The notes beneath the pieces are model-generated. The model was not told the origin of the DNA, did not search any database, and saw only the letters and a program-made list of their open reading frames with translations. A stretch of DNA of 64,000 nt from Begonia masoniana (taxonomy: Eukaryota > Streptophyta > Magnoliopsida > Cucurbitales > Begoniaceae): assembly GCA_022432975.1 (NCBI GenBank), contig CM039509.1, forward strand, positions 27,747,511-27,811,510, read 5' to 3'. Shown piece after piece: positions 44,087-57,552 of the stretch (positions within the stretch are counted from its first letter, which is position 1; the number at the start of each line of letters is the position of its first letter). Both the position numbers and the translations under genes were made by a program.

Positions 44087-46404
44087 ATGACTAATAGGAA
44101 CGGCTTTGCACGTGACACACCTCACAATGAACAAAATCGTGCGAGGGGCACTCCCCCTCCCAAACCTACACGTCACGAAGGTGAAACTAGCGCTCAAGGG
44201 AACGCACAAGAACAAATAGATGCCTTAGCGAGCGTAATTAATAGTCTTGCCCAACAAGTCCAATCACTTTCAAACAATCCTCCCCGAAATGAATTCCATG
44301 AACGAGTTCCTTCTCAAGAAACCTCCTCTCGAATCATTCCCGAGCATCCTAGACATCGTAATTATACCCCTCAACCACCCATAGAGGAAGATTGGAGTGA
44401 ACCCCGAAGAAGGAGACAACGATATTACTCGGAGGATGAGAATTGGGTTGGTGATGAAGAGTATCGCCCAAATCGTCGTAGGGACAACAACGACCTTCGA
44501 AATATTAAGATTACAATTCCCCTTTCGATGGAACGTGTGACGGGCACACATATTTGGATTGGGTTGACAAAGTTGAGAGAGTTTTCGAATGCCATGATTA
44601 CTCCGAGCGAGTAAAAATCCAATTAGCCTCTCTTGAACTCACGGGCCACGCCGCTTTGTGGTGGTCCAATCTTAAAGCCCAACGAATGAGAACCTTAGGA
44701 AACCCCGTTACAACTTGGACTTCCATGAAAGACTTAATGCATCATAGGTTCGTCCCCCGACACTATAGACATGAACTCTTCCATCAACTTCACACCTTAA
44801 AACAAAATAGCCTCTCGGTAGATGAGTATCTTACCGAATTCGAAACTCTTAATATGCGATGTGCAATTGATGATCCCCAAGAACAACTCATCGCTAGATT
44901 CATAAGAGGCTTGAACCGCGACATTGGAGATGCGGTTGAATTACAACAATTGGAGACCATGGAATTGGTCATTCAATTAGCCCTCACGGTGGAGAGGCAA
45001 TTGAAGAGGAAGCGTAGGATTGACCTTCCCAAATTCCCACCAAGAAATTATAATTCTGACAAGATTACCACAAAACAAGAAGAGAAAAAACCTTCCAATC
45101 GAACTTGGCCACCAAAAGCATCAAACACCCTTCACAATCCCCCACCAAACAAAACCCAAGAACCTCAACCGAAAGGACCAAGAGCACGTGATGTTCAATG
45201 TTTCAAGTGCTTAGGGAAAGGGCACTATGCTAACGAGTGCACCAACAACCGTGTGATGGTCATCAAAGAATCCATGGGAGAATGGGGGAGTGAAGAGGAT
45301 GAAGGCCAATACAACAAAATTGATAAGGAGGAAGTTTTAGAAGAAAGTGACGAAGACGCCGATGAATGCAAGCCACAAGATGGACCTTTGCTAATGGTCA
45401 TTAGGCGAGCATTAACATCTAAGCACGTGGACAAGGACTGTCAACGTGAAAATTTGTTTCATAGTCGATGTGCTGTAAAAGATAAAGTTTGTTCTATGAT
45501 AATTGACGGAGGAAGTTGCATAAATGCGGCCTCCCAAGACATGGTCGACAAATTGGGATTAGAAACCGTTACCCATCCTACACCCTATAAGCTTCAATGG
45601 TTGGACGATACCCATGAACATGTAATAACTAAGCGAGTAACCGTAGATTTCACCATAGGAAATTATCAAGACTCGGTTATTTGTGACGTTGTTCCTATGA
45701 GTGCCAGCCACATTTTACTAGGACGACCATGGCACTTTGATCGAAGGGTAAACTATGATGGATTCCTCAACCGTTATACCTTTAATTTTGGAGGAAGAAA
45801 GATTAAGTTACTACCGATGACCCCCGAGCAAGTTGCTCAAGATGAGGCCACCCGCCAAAAGGGAAAAGCAAAAGAGAATTTATTAGTGTCAAAATGCGGG
45901 TTTAATGAAGAGCTCCCTCATATCAATTGGCGTAACAATCCTTTGTACGAGGAAAAAGTGTCAATTCCTTTCCTACCACATCTTGAGAAAACTTCTTTTA
46001 TCAAAGAACACCCAAATCCTTTATTTGCCAACGAATTGCCTTGCCAATTGGGGAAAGAATTTTTATGGTCTCATGAGAATTCAAATTTAAATGAAGACAC
46101 TATTTTTGGACTAGGTAGCATGATCATCACTCCTTTTTTATCCTTTCCAAATCTTGAGGAAATTTTCTCTCCGTTTCCATCCATTAGGAAGATGTTGGTT
46201 TATGGCCTTGAACCTAACTATTGCCTTCCTACCACCTTTCTTAGAGCTACACCATCAAGTAGGAATTTTATTCCCTATGTAGACAAAAAATGCCCCACCC
46301 TTAAATTTGGTGGCTTACCAACACCTCACTTTCCACCATTCCATTACCCCAAATTTTACCATAGGATTAGGGTTAAAGTTCTATTGGTAAGTAAATTTCT
46401 TTGA
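44087..46404 (+). CDS. gag: K gag-protease polyprotein, one frameshift, unusual C-terminus
   Basis: From ATG 44087 a charged, glutamine- and proline-rich N-terminus (about 150 aa) leads to the gag core. A missing base in a C run near 44519 moves the frame; after it the second frame (to stop 46404) reads PFDGTC, DWVDKVERVF, a HAALWWSNLKAQR block and DEYLTEFETLN, all Retrotrans_gag. The zinc knuckle CFKCLGKGHYANEC lies at 45199-45240. The protease has the active-site-like IIDGGSCINAASQDMVDKLG (45499-45558) and the ILLGRPWHFDRR block. Beyond about 45830, where RT should start, there are about 190 residues rich in P, F, L and N with no polymerase motif. Two-frame status may be real or a base-call error. 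Intact apart from that, unlike other coding here. Confidence 0.88.
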
Positions 46405-46751
46405 GGTCTTAATATTAATTGGACTATTTCTTTAGTTGAAGGATTTTAGCATTTCCACCTCACTATTTGTCGGATTCACCTACTTGGGAAAATTTCATTC
46501 CATCTTTGAGCAAACGCCCTCCCAAGTAGTCCTCGGATTCAATTTTTCCACCCTTACCAAAGAAAATTTTAGTAAGACCATCCATCCTCCATGTCACCTG
46601 GAATTTTTAACGAAGAACATATCCTATTGCCTTCAAACTCAAACCTATCAAAGTAATAAACAAACTAATAGATGAGAAATTGTTGGAGTCATCCTTGAGA
46701 AGAAGTCAACCAACGGATTTGAGGTCAAATCCTCAAATCACCCGGAGAGGA
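46405..46751 (+). other. K 3' untranslated region and polypurine tract
   Basis: A possible small reading frame at 46436-46675 (79 codons) is unsupported. Near the end GATTTGAGGTCAAATCCTCA forms a near-palindrome (46718-46737), followed by ACCCGGAGAGGA directly before the 3' LTR; GGAGAGGA is the likely polypurine tract. Confidence 0.65.
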
Positions 46752-47962
46752 TGACATGCCTCGGATGCATATTAAAAGAAAATTAGTAGCATCCCGTGCC
46801 TTATCTAAATTTTCTATTTATTACGTGTTTTTATTTTTGTAGGAAAATTTATGAAAAAGGATTGCATTTGGATCGCTTGGAGGAGCCGTCACTTTGCCCT
46901 ATGGGAATTTGTCTTCCCGGGCCCTATTTTTGTAATTTTTATTTTTGAACTTATTTGGCATACATTCGCCTTTATTGTAAGGATTTTATAATTGCATTTC
47001 ATGCATTAGATTGTGTGGTTAGGACTAGATGTATGGTGGTGGATTTGGGTTGGAGGAAGTTCAACAAAATATTCAAAGGAAAAGGCCCCACAATAAATGG
47101 AGTCCAATGGAAGCCTTGGCCCAAAGAAGAGCCCACAAAAAAAGGTATAATTTTGCAAGTACAAAAGTTAGTGGCAACATGGATTGATGATGTGGCAAGA
47201 TTCCCTCCATTGATCCATTTAGGTATGGCATTCATCTCCTCCATAGGATGTGTGCTTGTTTGCCTTGATCTTGGCCATCCATCCTTTTTGATCCAAGGGC
47301 CCTAATCCACCTAGGACTTCTATAAATGCATGGTATTAGTGTTTGTAGACAACTTTTGCCAAATCAATATACTACTATTTCCCTAAATCTCCCAAATTCC
47401 TTTGGTGATTTTTCCTTGGTTCTTTGAACCAAGAGGAGTTAGCCTCCATTGCTAGCCTAGCTTGGGTTGCTAGGTTAGCTCTTAATCATTCCCTCATCTT
47501 CTCCCTTGGGAGTTGAAACGAGGACGAAAATCCCCGGCCTACGGTGGTCGTTTTCTTCACGGAAAACGTGTATCCGGGAGCTTAACCCGTAAGCTCGCTC
47601 CTCGGATCCACCAAGGGTATTTCTTTACTTTTATTGCTATCACTTTTGCACACAAATCACTCTTTACTTTTCAGCTTTTCATTATCCACACACTCACTTT
47701 CTATTTTTTTATCTTTTCTTTATTTCCATTGCTTTACATTTCCTTGTCATTTCTAACATATATTGTCATCTTATTCTCTTTATTTTCTTGTAATTTTGCT
47801 TCTCTCTACTAACCTATAATCTCGGCCATCATCTTAACATTTGCCTTCTTTATTTCTTGCCTTTAGTTTAGTATTTTATTTCAATATTCAAATATTGTTC
47901 ACTAGCACCCAATCGAGCACCAACCTAGCATATTCGTGGGTCGTACACGGGCCCCCGTGTCA
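46752..47962 (+). repeat. K 3' LTR
   Basis: 1211 bp, nearly identical to the 5' LTR; lacks 15 bp of the terminal C/G-rich inverted repeat. Confidence 0.95.
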
Positions 47963-48579
47963 CCTAACGAGCCGACCCTAAAAATTTCCAACTCGAGCCG
48001 GCTCGCGAGCCACGAGCCTAACGAGCCGAGCCGGCCCAACGAGCGTAACGAGCCGAGCTTAACGAGCCGAACTTACATAAATAAAATTATTTTATGTAAT
48101 ATATTATATATTTCATTAATCTTTTATTTATTAAAATTATAATAAATATTTATTATATTAATGATGAAATATAATACTTAGTCGTATAAAATGTAAATAA
48201 TGAAAATTTTTAATTAATACAAAAATGACATTTAATTATAAAAAATTAATACAAAAATGACATTTAATTATAAAAAATAGAAGAAAACAAATATATATAA
48301 AATAGGGTAAAGTGAAATTTGTAATTTGGGGTGAATATAATTTTTCTAAGAAACTTACAATGGTACAAAGCTTGGTTGGCTCCACTCTTATTATCTCTCT
48401 AAGGTCTTAGAAAAGGTAAGGAATAAGAGTCACCGAGTAACCACGGACTTGACAACAATTAGAGTTTCAATCTCCACCCAAATTATAAATCAATTTGAGG
48501 ACTAACCTTCGATTGAAGAATGATTGTAAAAAAACCGATCAAGCATTCAATGTTTGAAAGGAAAATGGTCTACTTGTTC

Positions 48580-48810
48580 TCATTCAAAATCTGATCTTTC
48601 ATGAATACCAAATTGTGAACATACAATATTTTCACCACCACTACTTGAGTTAACATGTGAAAAAACACGTGAATGACTAATATTAGAATATTTAGATTCA
48701 TAAGAAGAATATAAACTAATAATTCTATGTGTTATTTGATCCATAGAAAATAAAGAAGAAGCTTGTAAATTATTAGAAATTTTATTAACAAAGAGATATA
48801 CTCCTCTTAA
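48580..48810 (-). pseudogene. Possible hAT transposase remnant
   Basis: An open minus-strand frame of about 75 codons ending at the stop 48580, rich in serine, with DQITHRIISLYSSYESKYSN followed by a serine/glycine stretch. This is like the variable linker between catalytic core and dimerisation domain in plant hAT transposases. Recognition is weak; position inside a hAT element supports it. Confidence 0.35.
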
Positions 48811-48831
48811 CTATATGTAGTAGAGCAGTTA

Positions 48832-49112
48832 GAGCAACTCCAACGGTAGCAACCTGTTGGAGTTGCTATCAAATAAATTAATAATATTTATATTATTATT
48901 TAAATAAATTACATTTTCTTTCTTCCACCTTATCTCCTAAACAACCTGAAGCAACCTCAAGCAACCTTGCACTCTAATGATAGCAACCCTAGTTCGTTGC
49001 TTATAAAATAATTTTATATTAATTTTTTTTTACATATATATAATCATAATATCATTAAATTAAATTAAGTAAAAATATTATAGTTTGAGAATCAACCTTG
49101 CACTCCAATGTG
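48832..49112. repeat. MITE-like AT-rich segment
   Basis: Begins with a short perfect hairpin, AGCAACTCCAAC / GTTGGAGTTGCT (48841-48875), and ends with AACCTTGCACTCCAATGTG, a loosely inverted form of the start. Interior AT-rich. Boundaries uncertain. Confidence 0.4.
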
Positions 49113-49139
49113 TTTATTGTTTTTTTTTTTGTAAATGAT

Positions 49140-50430
<1,291 letters not shown>

Positions 50431-50682
50431 AACGATAAGTTTTAATTTAAGTCTTGGGTTCATCGATCTCGTTCGCAATCGCCGGGACGTCAACTGGTTC
50501 GCCAAAAATTTTATCGATCTTGTGCTCGGCAGGCGGCAGGCGGAGAGTGCCCCGACCTGGGCATCGGATTGGGATTGAGTGATTGACCGAGATATCGAAG
50601 AGTGGGAGATTATCGATGGTCAGGCGTCGCCGCGTCGGAGAGGGTTCAGCGTTCGCCGCAGGACCCGAGTTGGCCTTCCGTT

Positions 50683-50915
50683 GACGAGCCAGCTCGCGAG
50701 CTGGCTCGCGAACTCGCGAGCTGGCTCGCGAGCAGGCTCGTCGAGCCCGGTCATTTACGGGCTCGCGAGCTGAGATTTCCAAGCTCGGCTCGACTCGCCT
50801 GTGTGACTCGAGCCAAACTCGCTCGTTACTGTAGCGAGCCGAGCCAAGCTCGGCCCGCTACAGTAACGAGTCGAGCGAGCGAGCTGGCGAGCAGCTCGCT
50901 CGTTTAACATCTCTA
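50683..50915 (-). repeat. hAT right subterminal GCTCG repeats and TIR
   Basis: Many copies of GCTCGCGAGCTGGCTCGCGA and related inverted words, then CTCGTTACTGTAGCGAGCCG facing its complement, then the TIR complement ending at 50915. Mirrors the left subterminal region. Confidence 0.85.
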
Positions 50916-50923
50916 ATATAACT

Positions 50924-51690
50924 TAAGAGAAGAAGGGGATGAATTGGATTATTAAAACTTTATTGCAAATTAAACTCACAATCAATTTGCTGACCTAACT
51001 TAATTCTTCTATACTCGGACTAAAATCAAAGCTAAAGAATGTAAATAGTAAGAGAGAAAGAGAACAAGTTGTTAACGTGGTTTGCCAAATGATTTACGTC
51101 TGCGCTCCAAGACTCTTCTTTTAATATTCAAGATCATTTTCAACCTCTCCTACACTTGATTGACCATCCTTACAACTCGTAAGATTTCAATCCTTTCTCA
51201 AATCAACAATAAATGAGGTTTGAAGCGTTTGCTACAAGACTTAACTCTCTCTCTCTCTCTATTGCACGAATTAAGCATCAAACTGCTCTTGACCTCTCTC
51301 TCCCTATCTCTCTTTCTCTCTCGTCTTAGCAAACAAGAAGAAAGGAGGTCCTACCATTTCTTAAAACAATTCATTTAATCAATTTATTATTTAATTTAAT
51401 ACATAAAATATAAATAATATAATATATATATATATATATATTAAACAAAATCTATAAATATTTATTTGTCAAACAGTCGAACCTTATCCAAAACCCTATC
51501 CGGGATAATTCCAGTTTATCAAACATTATTTTCTCGAATTAATTAACTATGTGGTAACACTTCAATTCTATCGATTTGTCCAATTAACCGAAGAACATCA
51601 TTGTGCTCAAACGTTAATGATTTACAACAATTCAAGTCAACAAACCTCGAATAATGCAAAAAAGTTTACTCGAGCATTTCTTTAATATAA
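50924..51690. other. Copia-like LTR or leader sequence, no gene
   Basis: Continues the sequence left of 41492. AAGTTGTTAACGTGGTTTGC at 51066-51085 and the dense CTCTCT runs at 51245-51325 are like Copia LTRs, but I find no ends or duplication. Confidence 0.35.
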
Positions 51691-51699
51691 AATTTACAA

Positions 51700-52165
51700 A
51701 TATTACATTTATAGTCTCATGAAAGTAGAGTGAAATTGTGCAATAGATTCGACTCATTCATGATTGTTTATTACTTCAAATGAAGCAGTTATGATAGATG
51801 TATCTAAATTGAGAAGACTTGTGATGGGTTATTTATTTATCTAAATTTATATGTTGATGACATATTGGTAAGTATAAAAAAGATATTAGAAAGATCAAAG
51901 AATAGCTCTTTAAGCACTTGTTTTGTAAAAAGTGTAGCACGAGTAAAGAAGATACTTAGAATAGAGATTAAGAGAGATAAAAATGCATGCAAGTTGAACC
52001 TAAATTAAATTGGGTAGATTCTGAAATCATAAAGTAGATTTCATCCACTTTATCGCCATAATCAGATGATGGTGTTAATAATGTGTCACATATTTCATAT
52101 CTTAGGGGAATTGGATCTCTCATGTTTGAGATAATATGCGTACTTCTATATTAAATCCCAGTAAT
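51700..52165 (+). pseudogene. Copia RT remnant
   Basis: A decayed frame reads YLNLYVDDILVS (about 51837-51872), then KKILRIEIKRDKNACKLNL (about 51946-52003), then a YLRGIGSLMFEI-like block (about 52100-52140). These are the YVDD motif and the two blocks that follow it in Copia RT. Frameshifted, with stops throughout. Confidence 0.75.
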
Positions 52166-53534
52166 TAGCACGATGGTATTGAAATCCTAATCATTAAAAC
52201 CAAAACAACCAGTTATTCTAATAATTGATATATTCACTTGCTTTTCTTCATTAAGCCCTACCAACCTCAATAAATTTCCTTTTTGCGACAAACCATTACC
52301 AAGTAAATACTATGGATAGAGAACTACTGAAAAAGGGGTGCTATTTTTCTTAAATTTATAGGCATGGTTGAGAACCAAATGTTAATAATTGAAAAAAGAA
52401 AAATAAATGCAGAAAAATAGGGACACTCAGATTTACGTGAAAAATCCTTTCGAAAAAAATTCACGGACGGAGGAGAAATTCATTAATTGAAAATCAAGAT
52501 ACAATTGAGTTTTACGATTTAAATAAGAATTCTAATCCTAGACAAAATGAGATTCCTTTCATTGGCCGAATTAGCCCTGACCCAAATAGAATTTGGATCC
52601 CACCTAATCTAACAAGTTCCAAATGAAAAAGATTAATAATCTCCCCCTCTTTCTCTCCACACGCACATTTATTTTGGAAAAGGGGAGTGAAAATATTTGT
52701 GGGTGTTTTATGTTGAAAGCAAAGAGTGAAGGGTGGGAGTGCACTAGTCTTTATATCTGTCATCCATTATAACAGAAATCATTTGAACAAGAGAAATTAT
52801 TGGCTTAAATGGCCTTTTGACCTGCCTCAGCCAGGGAAAAGTTGCCCATATGACTTTCTTAATTTTTAACCTCAACCATTTTCCTTTACAGATGTTGTGG
52901 TCAAAGCAAATGAGTAACAACTGGAATCACTAATCCCTAATCACTTTTCCTTTACTTGATTAACTAACTATAATCACAGGAAACATGAAATAATTGAGCT
53001 TAATCATCAGCATCACGGTGCACTAATGGCGAGTTTTTGCAATCTGTTCATGTAGGAGTTTTACAGCGAATATGGCCCAAGTTTTAGGTCAAGAGATGGA
53101 GAGAGAAACAAGATGATTGGTAGGAGGAAAGTTTAAAACTTTCAAAAGTCAAAATGACAGACAAATAAAGCTAACTGAGATTTCATGAGCTGTGCTTTGA
53201 AAAAATTACGTAGCTTTGTCGAATGAAATATGATATGTCGGTTCGTATCAGGATGTGGCCGTTGGTTATTGCAAATTTGAGGTGAAGTTTAAGGTTTGAA
53301 CATTCTGTTTTGAGTCAAACTCTAAAATCTGAGTCTGACGGAAAACAGACAAGCATCAAACAATGACTGCCTATAAATACCATAGTAGTCTTGATAGTGT
53401 TCTTGATAATCTTCTATTATTTACTTTGTTATGCTCCAACTGCATAATGACATGTTTGGATTTATTTAGAAGGTTATTATTTCTTGTACAAATGAAATCT
53501 ACGATAATATTATTATTAAATTTTGGTGTGATTC
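52166..53534. other. No gene recognised
   Basis: No coding supported on either strand. 52404-52460 (GCAGAAAAATAGGGACACTC, then TTTACGTGAAAAATCC) resembles Copia LTR text. Confidence 0.4.
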
Positions 53535-55230
53535 TGTAACACTCGGAATTTTCAGTGTTACGATTTCTAATCATATGCTCGGAAACAAAGAATTTTAATG
53601 CAATTTCGGGAACGAAAAATTTTATTAGAACTTTAAGAATTAAATTGGGAGGTTAGATGAAATGACAAATTACGAAGAATCTAAACCGACGGGATATGTA
53701 ATGACTTAGTTAAAGATTTAGGTTGAAGGGCAAAATGATAATTTAGATTTAAATTTTATAAAAACTCTCTCTCTTTCCTCTTCTCTCTCCCTCCACGATT
53801 CCTCTCCTCTGCTGCAGAGCATTTCTTCCTCCCCTACTGTGATTCTCCTTCTCCCTTCGGCGACTTCCTCTCGCCGGTCACGTTTTCTCCTCCAACGCCG
53901 ATTTCCTCTTCCGTTTTCTTCAAGATTCAAAGTCCTATGTAAGATCTAAGTGATTTATATCTTAAGTTTCAATTTATGGTTGAAATCGGTTAGGATTTGG
54001 AGATTTTAGAGTTTTGCAATTATAGAGTAATGTTAGTAATTGATGAGTTTTGTGTATTAATGGCTATTAATGGTAGAGTTTTAGATAGGTTGGCAGTTTA
54101 AAACCATAAATGCCATTAATGTTGGAATTTTGTTCCTTGTACATTGGATTTATGAATTGAATGGGTTGTAATCGATTTTAGCTGTGAGATTGTTATTGTT
54201 TTGGAAATTTGAGGACAATGCATAATACGGGGAGGTTATGTCAAAAATTTTAAGGAAATGTTATAGGAAGTTTAAATTCGTTCGTGCATTGAGTTTGTGA
54301 TTGGACCAATATTGATGGTGGAATTATGATGTTTTAAGTGTTTAAAACTTAAGGAAAAGTGCACAAGTTGTTAAGAAATTTCAAGTAAGTGTGTGTTAGG
54401 TGTTCGACCAATAGGGCCCTACTTCGCAAGGGTACTAGGGTGTTATGTCTGATGATGGTTTCGATGTTTTATTGTGAATTGTTTGACGATGTTTGATGAT
54501 GAGTTTTCTGATGATGAGTTTTCTGATGATGGTTTCTCAAAGAAGCATACGAAATGTTTTACATGCATGATTTATGTAACGGAAATGTACAGAGAAAACA
54601 AGAATTTGAAACGTACGTAATGATTAAGTGTGGGTTGGGGCAGTATAACCATGATTTCTGTCTCTCTCGAGGGACCATGTCACTTGTCCATGTAATGGAC
54701 CATGAAACTTGGCCGTAATGACCATGTATACAAATCTCTGCCTACTCTCCTGCACGAGCCCCCTTAATCCATGTTAAGTGAAAAGAATAAGAAACAAGCA
54801 AATTGACATGATTTTTGAGCATGCATTACATGAGCATTCTTTCATATATGTACACCTCTTGCTAAACATTAGGCTTATAGTTTGAAACCTTGTAATGTAG
54901 GTGAAGAAATTGTAGGTGAGGAAGTTCTCCCTGAAGCCGATGGATAGGTCGGTTGATAGAAGGTGCTCGTGACGGGCGTTTTGTGCTTGGCGAGGCGATT
55001 CTGACCTGTGGAGCATGAACAGTGCCGCGGCACTGTTTAAAAAAAATCTATTATTTTCAAGGTGTATTTCGTGACGTTTTTTTCAAACGTTTTCTATTGA
55101 TTTCAAATGGAGTAAAGGGATAAACATTTTAAAGTTTAGTTTAAAGTTTGCGAAAAAAAATTTATATGAAAAACGTGCTAAGTTAAGTGATGTCAAATCA
55201 TATAACGTAGCGGCATTTGGGGTCGTTACA
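53535..55230 (+). mobile_element. LTR G7 (Gypsy type), probably solo
   Basis: 1696 bp, TGTAACACTCGG to GGGGTCGTTACA. Flanks GATTC and AATCC match at three of five positions only, so the duplication is doubtful. Same layout as G5: start, CT-rich stretch with CTCTCTCCCTCC, 5' splice match, GGGCCCTAC motif, 3' splice match. No internal domain. Confidence 0.78.
54385..54900 (+). other. Intron-like interval in LTR G7
   Basis: TTTCAA|GTAAGTGTG at 54385, partner motif CCTACTTCGCAAGG at 54418-54431, hairpin region TAAAC-ATTAG-GCTTA near 54863, then CCTTGTAATGTAG|GTG with AG at 54899-54900. The motif pairs with 54888-54901 at 12 of 14 positions, including the family-specific CAAGG/CCTTG end. 516 nt. 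Confidence 0.55.
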
Positions 55231-55667
55231 AATCCGAATTCTATATGACCAGATCGGTTAGTCCACATTGCAAATCTCATTGGGTTTTTTCTTAACAATT
55301 ATAAACGGAGCTTCCCCCTTTAAGCCGAACTTGCCTCTATGCAATCCAGTTATGTGCTCGTCTACAATTCCACTATGCACTCGCAACACCATTTTTTAAA
55401 CCAGTGTCCAAACCTAGTGGGTCGCCATTTCATAGATCCAAGAAGATCTTCAAACTCAATTACGCCCAGATTTGTAACCAAATTGGGCGCCCTTCCAAAT
55501 GTGTCCTATCATTATAATTGCACTTATCAGCCCACTGCTTCAAAGAATCTAACTGCACTTATCAGCCCACTGGTTCAAAGAATCTAAAAAATATGCTTAC
55601 TCCCCACAATCATTGTCATCATTCGTCTTTTGGTACTCTGAGTTTAGAACCACTCACTCACTGTTTG
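55231..55667. other. No gene recognised; 35-bp direct repeat inside
   Basis: Two near-identical copies of TGCACTTATCAGCCCACTG plus the next 16 bases lie at 55519-55553 and 55554-55588. No convincing coding on either strand. Confidence 0.5.
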
Positions 55668-56229
55668 TGAAATTTAACCCTTAAAATCCTCAAATTTTTA
55701 CAAATTAAAAAATAATAATTTGAAAAAACTTAATATTTTCTCTCTCTCCGGGCAAACTGAACCAATCCAAGGGCCCGAATCGAACCGAAAACCTGAAGTC
55801 TGCCCTAATTTGCAGACGAAGGCTGTGAATCGCGAATCGTGATTACGAGTTCAAAACCGAAGGGAGCCCTACGATCGTTGGCTGCAAGCCGACCCGACGA
55901 CTACGAGTTCCACGAAGACGACCACGAGTTTCGACTCTAGCTGACTGCCGAGTTCCGACGCGACGAATGTGAGTCAACACAGACGTGTTCCGACTCCTGC
56001 CAACCCCGACGCAACGCATTGAGCCAACACAGACGCGGCGTCTACGAGTTCCGCCTCGTACCGACTGTCGAGTTCCGACGAATACGAGGTATTCTCATTC
56101 AAACTTCACACTTACTGCAAATGTGTAGTTCTGTTTGGTTCGTTTCTGTGAGACAATTTGGTTTTGTGTTTTGCATATTTGATTTGAGAAATGAGAAATG
56201 ATTAATTGGTTATGATTGTGAATTAAGAA
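55668..56229. other. LTR-start-like sequence, no gene
   Basis: AAAATCCTCAAATTTTTACA near 55682 matches the start of LTR L2 (AAAATCCTTAAATTTTTACA near 59799), and TATTTTCTCTCTC follows in both. The part 55780-56090 has CG-rich CGACTACGAGTTCC words repeated several times. Confidence 0.4.
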
Positions 56230-56387
56230 GTGTTTGAGGATAGGTGCACTGCCACGGTGTTGTGCACCTTTGCAGGATGCATTGCAAAATGCACACTGCA
56301 CTGTCACGGTGCAGTGTTCATTTGCACTGCATCCTGCAAATGTGCAAAGGTGCACAGCATCGTGGCAGTGCGCCTTTCCTCAAACAC
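56230..56387. repeat. Foldback with long imperfect arms
   Basis: 158 bp. Left arm GTGTTTGAGGATAGGTGCAC onward; right arm ends GTGCGCCTTTCCTCAAACAC. Arms of about 70 bp pair with a few mismatches and one 7-bp bulge, leaving a short loop around 56307. Could be a MITE or a small-RNA precursor. Confidence 0.8.
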
Positions 56388-56596
56388 ATTACCTATGCTC
56401 ACCTATGTTGCACATTGCATTGTGAATCTGTGATTTGTGAATTTCATATGTTCCAAAAGTGCAAAATACACTTTGCATTGTGAATTTAATATGTTCCAGA
56501 AGTGTTTTTTTGTGCAATCTAATATGTTCTGTTGATGAGATTAGAGAAAGTGATTGAACTGTTGATTTGATTGTTGTCGTAATGTTTTTCTTTGGG

Positions 56597-57552
56597 ATGA
56601 AAAATAATATGAATGATAGTAATTCAAAGAAAATAAATAGGTATGGTGCTTGGGATTATTTTACTTTGGATGATGCATGTGATCCTAATGCTCTTAAAAC
56701 TAGATGCAACTATTGTGGTCAAACATATGAATGTCATACTGTATGAAATAGTGTTTTGAATATGACAAGACATTTACGGGTGTGTAAAAAGTATTTGGCA
56801 GACTTGAATGTCAAACAAACAATATTACCTTTTGTGAAGAAAGAAAGTGAGGGAGAATGCTCTAAAGTATCAACATCTACTTAGTTCGGTAGACTTAATG
56901 TGATTGCTAGAATGTTGATTAAAGATGAATTGTCTATGAGAATGGTTGAATGGGAAAATTTCAAAGAATGCCTTGAATATTTTCAAAGCTCTTTTGTGAT
57001 GCCTTCTCGTAAAACGCTAACAAGAGATGTTAAAGCTATATACGATAAAGAGAAAAAACTTTTGAATGAGTTTATTAGTAAAAAAAAGTCAAAGAGTATG
57101 TTTAACCACTAATACTTGGACTTCTAGTCAAAATATCAGTTATTTGGTATTGACAGCCTACTTTATTGATGGTGATTGGAAATTGCATAAAAAATTTTGA
57201 ATTTTTATCAAATTGATAATCATAAAGGCAAAACCATTGGAAATTTACTTGAAAAGTGTTTGTTTGGTTGGGGCATTGAGAATGTTTTTACTATTACTGT
57301 TGATAATGTCTCTTCTAATGATGTTATCATTTCTTATTTGGTTAAGACTTTGCGAAATTGGAATGGTTTGGTTTTCGATAGAGAATTTATTCATGTTCGA
57401 TATTTTGTTCATATTTTGAACTTGATTGTTAATGATGAGTTGAAATAACATTAAGATTTAATTAGTAGGGTACGAAAGGCTGTCCAATGTGTTAAATCTC
57501 CACCGAGAAGATTACGACAATTTAAAAATTGTATTAACACGTTGGATAACCT
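56597..57552 (+). pseudogene. hAT transposase pseudogene (BED finger and core start)
   Basis: ATG 56597 starts a BED-type zinc finger: YGAWDYFTLDD, RCNYCGQTYECHT, then MTRHLRVCKKY, followed by an ILPFVKK linker. A stop at 56744 and one at 56881 break it. The core continues with ARMLIKDELSMRMVEWENF and SRKTLTRDVKAIYDKEK; then one frame change gives LTTNTWTSSQNISYLVLTAY, and a second returns to GNLLEKCLFGWGIENVFTIT, DNVSSNDV and HILNLIVNDELK. The order matches RICESLEEPER-like hAT transposases. It ends about 57552, where other sequence is joined. The C-terminal dimerisation region is missing. Confidence 0.9.

Larger units (their letters stand above)
41620..47962 (+). mobile_element. K: young LTR retrotransposon encoding gag-protease only
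   Basis: 6343 bp, flanked by CCTAA (41615-41619 and 47963-47967). LTRs 41620-42845 and 46752-47962; primer site 42848-42860; leader to 44086; gag-protease 44087-46404; polypurine tract about 46744-46751. By eye the two LTRs differ by one substitution (C/T in GGAGGAGCC[G/T]CCAC, near 41755) and a 15-bp indel near their 3' ends, so the insertion is recent. No RT, RNase H or integrase is present in any frame. The non-autonomous gag-only layout resembles the TR-GAG class. Confidence 0.93.
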
